DNA of 50,688 bases, taken from Chryseobacterium sp. 39-10. Lineage in GTDB: Bacteria > Bacteroidota > Bacteroidia > Flavobacteriales > Weeksellaceae. The notes under the pieces were generated by a model. That model was given only the letters and a program-made list of their open reading frames with translations. It made no database searches and had not been told where the DNA came from. The stretch covers positions 176,990 to 227,677 of the forward strand of contig MKTK01000008.1 of NCBI GenBank assembly GCA_001898255.1, read 5' to 3'. How positions within the stretch are numbered: the stretch's first letter is position 1; every line of letters begins with the position of its first letter. Below are positions 37,099 to 43,453 of the stretch, piece after piece. Both the position numbers and the translations under genes were made by a program.

Positions 37099-38172
37099 TT
37101 ATTTTTTAAATGTTTCCATTAACTCTATAAACTCATCAAATAAGTAATTGGCATCTTCAGGTCCAGGGCTGGCTTCCGGGTGATACTGCACCGAGAAACA
37201 TGGATGATGTTTATGTTTTACTCCTTCGTTTGTACGATCGTTTAGTGCGATATGGGTTTCAATCAAATCCGTATCTTTGAGTGATTCCTGATCGATGGCA
37301 TACCCATGATTTTGAGAAGTAATAGCGACTGTATTTTTCTCCAAATCCAAAACGGGGTGATTACCACCTCGGTGCCCAAATTTCAGTTTGTAAGTTTTTG
37401 CACCACAAGCTAAACCAATAAGCTGATGTCCCAAACAAATACCGAAGATAGGCACTTTTCCTAATAATTTACGGATGGTTTCGTGTACATGAGGAACATC
37501 TTGTGGGTCGCCCGGACCATTGGAAAGCATGATGCCGTCCGGATCCATCAACAAAATTTCTTCGGCAGTGGTATCTTGTGAAACCACAATAATATCGCAG
37601 TTCCTTTCCGACAATTCCCTGATGATGCCCAACTTGGAGCCAAAATCCATCAACACTACTTTAAAACCTCTTCCCGGACTTGCATAAGGCGTTTTGGTAG
37701 AAACTTCTTCCACCTGATTTGTAGGGAAATGAGTGGATTGCAGATCGCTGATGATGATTTCCTCGTCTGCATCATGGCTAACGATTTTTCCCCTAACCAC
37801 CCCTTTGTTTCGAATGATACGGGTTAATTTTCGGGTATCAATGCCGGAGATACCGGAAAGATTTTTCTTGATAAACAATTCGTCAATCGTCATCTGTTTA
37901 CGAAAATTAGATGGGAAATCACAAAGTTCTTTCACAATTAAACCTTTGATGGCGGGCTCTATACTTTCGTAATCATCGCGGTTGATTCCATAGTTCCCGA
38001 TGAGCGGATACGTCATGCAGACGATTTGCCCACAGTAACTGGGATCTGAAAGTAGTTCCTGATAACCGGTCATTCCCGTATTGAAAACCACTTCGCCCGA
38101 GGTATCTTGGTTGGCTCCAAAGCCGATTCCGTGAAAAACTTCGCCGGATTCTAATATCAATTTCTTTTTCAT
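37099..38172 (-). CDS. carA: Carbamoyl-phosphate synthase small (glutaminase) subunit
   Basis: 357 residues, complete. N-terminal CPSase domain (LILESGEVFHGIGFG ... GEVVFNTGMTGYQELLSDPSYCGQIV) and C-terminal class I glutamine amidotransferase with the nucleophile elbow FGICLGHQLIG (Cys near residue 245) and the His/Glu of FSVQYHPEASPGP. It releases ammonia from glutamine and channels it to CarB. The gene follows pyrB after a 40-bp gap that holds a terminator-like hairpin, and leads into the hydrolase after 6 bp. Confidence 0.97.
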   Translation of the reverse strand: MKKKLILESGEVFHGIGFGANQDTSGEVVFNTGMTGYQELLSDPSYCGQIVCMTYPLIGNYGINRDDYESIEPAIKGLIVKELCDFPSNFRKQMTIDELFIKKNLSGISGIDTRKLTRIIRNKGVVRGKIVSHDADEEIIISDLQSTHFPTNQVEEVSTKTPYASPGRGFKVVLMDFGSKLGIIRELSERNCDIIVVSQDTTAEEILLMDPDGIMLSNGPGDPQDVPHVHETIRKLLGKVPIFGICLGHQLIGLACGAKTYKLKFGHRGGNHPVLDLEKNTVAITSQNHGYAIDQESLKDTDLIETHIALNDRTNEGVKHKHHPCFSVQYHPEASPGPEDANYLFDEFIELMETFKK

Positions 38173-38184
38173 ATTTCTACTTAT

Positions 38185-38204
38185 AAAAAAAGGGCAAAAT
38201 GCCC
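38185..38204 (-). terminator. Hairpin with T run between pyrB and carA
   Basis: Minus strand GGGCA-TTT-TGCCC followed by seven T, beginning 8 bp after the pyrB stop and ending 12 bp before the carA start. The stem is short but GC-rich. It would lower carA expression relative to pyrB unless read through. Confidence 0.6.
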
Positions 38205-38212
38205 AGTTTTTA

Positions 38213-39115
38213 TTAATTACTTAATTCTTCAAATTCGAAACCTCTCTTTTCCAGAGCATCTTTTAAAATAGCCATTCTGGCAAAAACACCGTTTTCCATC
38301 TGCTTAAAAATTCGAGAACGGCTGCACTCCACCAACTCATCATCAATTTCGACACCTCTGTTGATAGGCGCCGGATGCATAATGATCGCCTTTTCTTTCA
38401 TCATTTTTTCGCGTTCACTGGTCAAGCCAAATTTTTTATGATACTTTTCAGGAGTCATTTTTAATTTTTCGTTGTGTCTTTCGTGCTGAATACGCAACAA
38501 CATCACAACATCCATTTCCTTCACCAAATCGTCGAGCGACAAATATGTTCCGTTAATGATAACCCCTTCATCAAACCATTTTTCGGGGCCAGAGAAATAA
38601 ACTTTTGCACCAAGACGCCTTAAAACATCCGCGTTGGAATTGGCAACCCGGCTGTGCTTCACATCTCCCACAATACCCACTTTTAAACCTTTGAAAGTTC
38701 CAAACTCTTGTTTAATGGTCATTAAATCAAGAAGATTTTGCGAAGGATGATTACCCGTGCCATCACCACCATTGATCACTGCTACATCAATTCCTTTGAG
38801 CTCATCGTAAAACTTATCTTTCCAGTGACGAATCACCAACAGTTCTACACCGATTGCTTTAAGAGTATTCACGGTATCATAAAGTGATTCTCCTTTATTG
38901 ATGGAACTTGCCGATATATCAAAAGGCACCACGCTGAGTCCCAATTTTTGTTCGGCCACATCAAAACTTGTTTTGGTACGGGTACTGTTTTCGAAAAACA
39001 GGTTGGATACAAAGATTTGCTGTTTGGCTTTCAGAATTTTTCCCTTAGCCAACTCCTCGGCATCTTTTAGTAAGCTGTTGATTTTTTGAATGGATAAATC
39101 AGATGTTGTAAGCAT
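38213..39115 (-). CDS. pyrB: Aspartate carbamoyltransferase catalytic subunit
   Basis: 300 residues. The carbamoyl-phosphate motif [12 protein letters not shown] (S-T-R-T), [28 protein letters not shown] (H-P-x-Q), a [13 protein letters not shown] segment and [16 protein letters not shown] (H-P-x-P-x-x-R-G) are all present, so the enzyme should be active. It joins carbamoyl phosphate to aspartate, the first committed step of pyrimidine synthesis. No pyrI regulatory subunit is next to it. It is the first structural gene of the operon; the leader in front carries an attenuator-like structure. Confidence 0.97.
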   Translation of the reverse strand: MLTTSDLSIQKINSLLKDAEELAKGKILKAKQQIFVSNLFFENSTRTKTSFDVAEQKLGLSVVPFDISASSINKGESLYDTVNTLKAIGVELLVIRHWKDKFYDELKGIDVAVINGGDGTGNHPSQNLLDLMTIKQEFGTFKGLKVGIVGDVKHSRVANSNADVLRRLGAKVYFSGPEKWFDEGVIINGTYLSLDDLVKEMDVVMLLRIQHERHNEKLKMTPEKYHKKFGLTSEREKMMKEKAIIMHPAPINRGVEIDDELVECSRSRIFKQMENGVFARMAILKDALEKRGFEFEELSN

Positions 39116-39130
39116 AATGAGGACTTTAAA

Positions 39131-39190
39131 TCAAAAAAAAAGAAGCCGAAAAGACTTCATTAATGTAATAAATATTGATGTAACCGGCAT
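39131..39190 (-). promoter_or_regulatory. Candidate pyr leader: 19-codon ORF overlapping an intrinsic terminator
   Basis: On the minus strand a frame of ATG plus 18 codons (MPVTSIFITLMKSFRLLFF) ends at TGA 39133..39131, 15 bp before pyrB. Its last codons coincide with the hairpin GAAGTC-TTTTC-GGCTTC (39158..39142) and a run of nine T (39141..39133). No gene lies upstream on this strand, so the terminator can only act on the pyr transcript itself. The layout resembles the E. coli pyrBI leader, where translation of pyrL through the terminator controls readthrough according to UTP. The function is inferred. Confidence 0.5.
39133..39158 (-). terminator. Intrinsic terminator in the pyrB leader (attenuator)
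   Basis: GAAGTC/GGCTTC stem (6 bp, one T-G pair), 5-nt loop, nine T. It lies upstream of pyrB rather than after a gene. Confidence 0.75.
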
Positions 39191-39238
39191 TGCTGCCTAT
39201 TTGCAAATCGACTAATGGAAAAGCATCTTTCATTAAAG

Positions 39239-39246
39239 CAAAGATA
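39239..39246 (-). promoter_or_regulatory. Predicted -7 element of the pyr operon
   Basis: Minus-strand TATCTTTG fits TAnnTTTG. It would give a leader of about 120 nt before pyrB, containing the small ORF and the terminator. I see no TTG at the standard spacing. Confidence 0.35.
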
Positions 39247-39319
39247 AAATTATTTTTCCAAACCTGAAAATAGTTGGTCATTTTATTTTTTGAATATCTA
39301 TTTTATTGCTAATTAAATA

Positions 39320-39327
39320 TATATTTG
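39320..39327 (+). promoter_or_regulatory. Predicted -7 element of the zinc-ribbon/HTH gene
   Basis: TATATTTG, 16 bp before the ATG at 39344; the UTR would be about 13 nt. No good -33 box is present. Confidence 0.35.
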
Positions 39328-39343
39328 CTAAAAACATATAGTT

Positions 39344-39760
39344 ATGGCCAACTTATGCCCGAAATGTTTGCAAGACAACACTGTAAAAAGCGGTATCATC
39401 AAAGAAAGACAGAGATTTCACTGTAAAGACTGTAATTATTTTTTCACCGTGAAAAAACTCGGAAAACAAATTGACGATTACTTCGTCACCAAGGCCCTTC
39501 AGCTGTATTTGGAAGGACTTAGCTACCGGGAAATTGAAAGAATCATCGGAGTGTCTCATGTAACGGTAAGTTCCTGGATAAGAAAGTATAATATCAAAAG
39601 ACCACCCCATTCCGACTTTCATCCGGTGTACAAAGTTTTTAAGCAAAATGAGCTGATCGACTATATGCAAAATGAAAATAACATTAAAGGTTCTGGACTG
39701 ATTATCACAGAGTTTGGCGATAAATTCATGATGATTAAATGGGAAAGATTCAAAAAATAA
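39344..39760 (+). CDS. Zinc-ribbon and HTH protein, IS1-InsA-like, possible regulator
   Basis: 138 residues. Residues 1-35 are a zinc ribbon with two Cys pairs (LCPKCLQDNTVKSG ... FHCKDCNYFFTV), followed by an HTH of the InsA kind (LYLEGLSYREIERIIGVSHVTVSSWIRKYNI, residues about 60-90). The last 45 residues (VFKQNELIDYMQNENNIKGSGLIITEFGDKFMMIKW) are not part of any transposase I know. There is no InsB/DDE partner and no terminal inverted repeats are seen. It lies 164 bp upstream of the porin-transporter-acs genes and points the same way. A domesticated transposase N-terminus acting as a transcription factor is my inference; automatic annotation would probably say IS1 transposase. Confidence 0.7.
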   Translation: MANLCPKCLQDNTVKSGIIKERQRFHCKDCNYFFTVKKLGKQIDDYFVTKALQLYLEGLSYREIERIIGVSHVTVSSWIRKYNIKRPPHSDFHPVYKVFKQNELIDYMQNENNIKGSGLIITEFGDKFMMIKWERFKK

Positions 39761-39924
39761 TAGCGTAAAATCAGCATTCAGATTCAGCCAGCAGATTCCA
39801 CTTTTTTTAGCTTCTTACCACACAACCGCTATATGCTTAACACATATATATATTAAATTTTTCAGGTTGAAATTTTAGTTTCATTTTCGTTTCATCAACA
39901 AAACAAACTAAAATATATCAACCT

Positions 39925-41244
39925 ATGAAGAAATCTGTTGTTCTATTAGGAATCATGTTTTCTGCCGCATGTACCCAACAACTGTTTGCACAGGAAACGC
40001 CGACGAATGAAGAACTGCTTAAGAGAATCGAAAAACTGGAGCAAGAAAAGGCAAAATCCAAAGAATGGGATGCCTCCATTTACGGCTGGGTACGCACTGA
40101 GTATAATTTCGACAGCCGGCAATCTGCCTACGCCCGCGAATACAACCTCAATCTCTATCCATTAGATGAAAAACTAGACACCAACGGGAAAGACATCAAT
40201 GCGGCAGGTGGCAGTAATTTCTTGGCAATAACGACCCGAGTGGGGATCAACTTTAGAGGCCCTGATGTTTGGGGCGCAAAAGCAACCGGAAAAATTGAGG
40301 CCGATTTTTTTGGCAATACAGAACTTAACAAGTCATCTGCAGGAAGCGGAAGCATGGGTTTGCTTCGACTTCGCCATGCAACAGCTACGCTGGATTGGGG
40401 TAAAACGGCAGTGACCTTTGGACAAACTTGGTATCCAGCATTCATCCCGGAAGTATTCCCAGGTGTTGCTAATTTTAACACAGGCATTATGTTTAATCCC
40501 TTCGGATGGGCAGGACAGGTCAGGGTGCAACAAAAATTGACACCAGAATTATCAATCATTGCAGTGGCATATAAAGACCGGGAATTTCAAACCGCAAATG
40601 CTACCGGAGCTTCTGTGAACAGTGCAACATTCAACTCAGCGATGCCAACCTTACACGGACAGCTTCAGTACAAAAATAAAAATGTTGTTGCCGGAATTGC
40701 TGCTGAGTTTCAATCGTTGAAACCGGTCATCGAATCGAATGGGCTGGTTTCTGATGAGAAGGTAAATTCCAGCAATTTCCTGGCCTATTTTAGCTATACC
40801 AACGATAAGATCATTACCAAAATTTATGGAATTACCGGTGGAAATCTACATCATCTGGTAATGGTAGGCGGTTTTGCCGGCTACACTCAGCCCAACGGAA
40901 CAGAATCTTACAAACCAACAAAAACCTCCGCTTTTTGGGTGGATATCGCTAGTAAAAATGCTAAAGTGGCACCCGGAGTTTTCTTTGGATACTCTAAAAA
41001 CTCGGGCGTGGATGAAGGGTTCAAAAATCTTTATATGAGAGGTGTTGCGGGAAGCCGGATCCTGGATCAGGTATGGCGGGCATCGGCACGGGTTGAATTT
41101 AAACAGAATAAATTCAATATTGCTCCAGAATTAGAATATACTGCTGCCAAATGGGGCGACCTGAATCCTGATGCTACAGCGGGATCCAACGGTAAAAACG
41201 TGGGCAACTTTCGCGGAATGGTAAGGGTAATGTACTCCTTCTAA
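39925..41244 (+). CDS. DcaP-like outer-membrane porin
   Basis: 439 residues. A signal peptide (cleavage near QLFAQE) is followed by a short coiled coil (NEELLKRIEKLEQEKAKSK, residues about 28-46), as in DcaP trimers, then a barrel with IYGWVRTEYNFDSRQ, GINFRGPDVWGAKATGKIEADFFG, RHATATLDWGKTAVTFGQTWYPAF and a C-terminal strand ending GMVRVMYSF with terminal Phe. It should let small carboxylates through the outer membrane. It is the first gene before the MHS symporter (45 bp), and the gene order suggests that its substrate is the same short-chain acid that the downstream enzymes activate. Confidence 0.88.
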   Translation: MKKSVVLLGIMFSAACTQQLFAQETPTNEELLKRIEKLEQEKAKSKEWDASIYGWVRTEYNFDSRQSAYAREYNLNLYPLDEKLDTNGKDINAAGGSNFLAITTRVGINFRGPDVWGAKATGKIEADFFGNTELNKSSAGSGSMGLLRLRHATATLDWGKTAVTFGQTWYPAFIPEVFPGVANFNTGIMFNPFGWAGQVRVQQKLTPELSIIAVAYKDREFQTANATGASVNSATFNSAMPTLHGQLQYKNKNVVAGIAAEFQSLKPVIESNGLVSDEKVNSSNFLAYFSYTNDKIITKIYGITGGNLHHLVMVGGFAGYTQPNGTESYKPTKTSAFWVDIASKNAKVAPGVFFGYSKNSGVDEGFKNLYMRGVAGSRILDQVWRASARVEFKQNKFNIAPELEYTAAKWGDLNPDATAGSNGKNVGNFRGMVRVMYSF

Positions 41245-41289
41245 ATTATTTTCAATAAAAATTTTTCCTAATATAAAATCAAATATACT

Positions 41290-42882
41290 ATGAGCAAACA
41301 ATTTAATTCGCAACAAGAGCATGACGCATATGTTGACGAGAAGAAAAAAAACAGCACCATCTGGGGCGTTATCATGGCCTCATCGCTGGGAACGCTAATT
41401 GAGTGGTACGATTTCTTTATTTTCGGAAGTTTAGCAGTGGTTTTATCAACCAAGTTTTTCCCGGTTGATAACCCTACGGCTGCTTTCCTTTCCACATTGG
41501 CAACCTTTGCCGCCGGATTTGTTGTACGACCTTTCGGTGCGCTGTTCTTCGGCCGTTTAGGCGATATGATCGGCAGAAAATACACGTTTCTAGTGACACT
41601 GCTGATCATGGGTTTTTCCACTTTTTTAATCGGCTGTATCCCGTCTTACGAAACCATCGGTTTTGCAGCCCCTGTTTTGGTTTTAATCCTTCGACTGCTT
41701 CAGGGATTGGCTTTGGGTGGTGAATATGGAGGAGCAGCCACCTATGTCGCAGAATATGCACAGGACAACAGACGTGGCTACTGGACTTCCTGGATTCAGA
41801 CAACGGCAACACTGGGACTTTTTGTTTCTCTTGCTGTTATTTTATTGACAAAAACATCATTGAGTGCCGAAGAATTTGACAGCTGGGGATGGAGAGTTCC
41901 ATTCTGGATTTCTATACTAATGGTGGGGGTTTCTTACATCATCCGAAGAAATATGAAAGAATCTCCGCTTTTCGCCAAAGCTAAAAAAGAAGGAAAAACC
42001 TCCTCAAATCCACTGAAAGAATCTTTTGGCAACAAATACAATTTCAAATTTGTTTTGCTTGCCCTATTTGGTGCGGTAATGGGACAAGGTGTGGTTTGGT
42101 ACACCGGTCAGTTCTATGCGATGAGCTTCCTGCAAAAAGTAATGAATGTGGAATCTGCACAAGTCGATTCCATTATGGCCATTGCCCTATTTATTGGCAC
42201 CCCACTTTTTGTTTTCTGGGGATGGCTTTCTGATAAAGTGGGCAGAAAATACATTATCCTAGGTGGTATGCTGCTTGCAATATTCTGTTATCGACCAATC
42301 TATCGAGCGATGTATCACTCAGTAAACACGGCTGAAAAAACGGTGGCCGCAAAAGGAATCACCGACAAAAGGACGGCAAAAGTTCATGATAAAATTGCTA
42401 CAGATTCCCTCATCACTTTCCATAAAGAAATTGTGTATACTGACGGTTCTTTAATGAAAAAAGATTCCACCGTTCACTGGTCTCCCTCTGGCCCGGTGCT
42501 GAAAGAAGACGGAACACCTGAAGCCGCAAAATTGCACAATCAGTTGACGGTTGACAGTGATACCCGATGGAAATTGGTATTTCTACTCTTTGTGCAACTT
42601 GTTTTTGTTACCATGGTTTATGGGCCTATTGCCGCGTTCCTGGTAGAAATGTTCCCGGTAAGAATTCGCTACACTTCCATGTCACTTCCTTATCATATCG
42701 GAAATGGAATCTTTGGTGGTTTGCTTCCCGCTGTGGCTACTTATTTGGTGACCAATGCACAGACTGCAGGCAAAGCCGAATGGTTTCTGGAAGGACTTTG
42801 GTACCCTATAATTGTATCGGCGGTTTCGCTGGTCATCGGATTCTTCTACCTGAACGGAAAAGACAGAAACGTCAACGATTAA
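41290..42882 (+). CDS. MFS transporter, metabolite:H+ symporter (MHS) family
   Basis: 530 residues, about 80-100 longer than KgtP/ProP. Family marks: GTLIEWYDFFIFGSLA in TM1, RPFGALFFGRLGDMIGRKYTF (loop 2-3), LRLLQGLALGGEYGGAATYVAEY in TM4-5, and WGWLSDKVGRKY in loop 8-9. An extra hydrophilic stretch of about 85 residues (about 343-427) lies after TM9, which by the positive-inside rule should be periplasmic. TM10-12 then follow, with VEMFPVRIRYTSMSLPYHIGNGIFGGL. Likely substrates are monocarboxylates or dicarboxylates; the acetyl/propionyl-CoA ligases downstream favour acetate or propionate. It lies 45 bp after the porin and 62 bp before a small membrane protein. Confidence 0.9.
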   Translation: MSKQFNSQQEHDAYVDEKKKNSTIWGVIMASSLGTLIEWYDFFIFGSLAVVLSTKFFPVDNPTAAFLSTLATFAAGFVVRPFGALFFGRLGDMIGRKYTFLVTLLIMGFSTFLIGCIPSYETIGFAAPVLVLILRLLQGLALGGEYGGAATYVAEYAQDNRRGYWTSWIQTTATLGLFVSLAVILLTKTSLSAEEFDSWGWRVPFWISILMVGVSYIIRRNMKESPLFAKAKKEGKTSSNPLKESFGNKYNFKFVLLALFGAVMGQGVVWYTGQFYAMSFLQKVMNVESAQVDSIMAIALFIGTPLFVFWGWLSDKVGRKYIILGGMLLAIFCYRPIYRAMYHSVNTAEKTVAAKGITDKRTAKVHDKIATDSLITFHKEIVYTDGSLMKKDSTVHWSPSGPVLKEDGTPEAAKLHNQLTVDSDTRWKLVFLLFVQLVFVTMVYGPIAAFLVEMFPVRIRYTSMSLPYHIGNGIFGGLLPAVATYLVTNAQTAGKAEWFLEGLWYPIIVSAVSLVIGFFYLNGKDRNVND

Positions 42883-42944
42883 GACAATTTTTTAGAATCG
42901 ATACGACTTTCAATTTTAATTCTTAACTTTAAATTCAATATAAA

Positions 42945-43172
42945 ATGGACTCAATAAAGAAAATATTAGGATTTGTATGGATCGTTTTAGCAGCTGCAAT
43001 GCTGTATTACGGACTTACCACAATGGGAATCCCGAAGCTTACTTCGGGTAAGCAGGAAGACTTGGTTTTCGGAATCATCATTGTCTTCATCCTATTGCCG
43101 ATTTGCGTCGGTGGCATGGCTGTATTTGGGTGGTACGCATTAAAAGGTGAGTATTCCCAAGATAAAATGTAA
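42945..43172 (+). CDS. Small two-TM membrane protein, transporter-associated
   Basis: 75 residues. TM1: ILGFVWIVLAAAMLYYGL; a short loop with KLTSGKQEDLVFG; TM2: IIIVFILLPICVGGMAVFGWYAL; then a charged tail. Small proteins like this follow MHS transporters in other flavobacteria and resemble DUF6814, but I am not certain of the family. It could be an accessory subunit of the transporter. The strong hairpin 17 bp after its stop marks it as the last gene of the porin-transporter unit. Confidence 0.72.
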   Translation: MDSIKKILGFVWIVLAAAMLYYGLTTMGIPKLTSGKQEDLVFGIIIVFILLPICVGGMAVFGWYALKGEYSQDKM

Positions 43173-43188
43173 TATCTTTTCATCATCA

Positions 43189-43231
43189 GACGTGAGATTG
43201 GAATTAAATTTCCGGTCTCATGTCTATTTTT
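43189..43231 (+). terminator. Long hairpin terminator between the transport genes and the kinase genes
   Basis: A 15-bp stem (43189-43203 with 43210-43224; three G-T pairs, 6-nt loop) followed by TATTTTT. It separates the porin/MHS genes from the kinase/acs genes. An ATG at 43220 lies within the 3' arm, which argues against using it as a start. Confidence 0.8.
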
Positions 43232-43258
43232 AAAAAGGTGAGTAAAACAATTAAAACA

Positions 43259-43453
43259 ATGAAGAAAAGGCACAAGCAAAAATTAGTTATCATCAGCATT
43301 ATTCTCTTTGTCATGTTTAATGCGCCGTTTTTGCTATTGTTCAACAGAGTTGATCAGTTACTGGGTTTTCCGATGATTTATACCTATATCTTCCTGGTTT
43401 GGCTGTGTTCTTCCGTTGCCACATTTTTAGTTTTTAAGAAATTTGATGAATAG
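43259..43453 (+). CDS. Small membrane protein preceding the SSS-histidine kinase
   Basis: 64 residues from ATG 43259 (MKKRHKQKLVIISIILF). An upstream ATG at 43220 is inside the terminator hairpin and adds nothing conserved, so I prefer the later start. Two TM helices: LVIISIILFVMFNAPFLLLF and MIYTYIFLVWLCSSVATFLV. Its stop overlaps the kinase start by 8 bp (ATGAATAG), suggesting translational coupling. Small two-TM partners are common next to sodium:solute symporters; a role as a partner of the kinase's transport domain is inference. Confidence 0.75.
   Translation: MKKRHKQKLVIISIILFVMFNAPFLLLFNRVDQLLGFPMIYTYIFLVWLCSSVATFLVFKKFDE

Noticed and set aside
39878-39895. Direct repeat GTTTCAT, 11 bp apart, before the porin gene
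   Set aside because: One turn of the helix would suit a regulator, but the unit is short and I found no copy at the other genes of the module.
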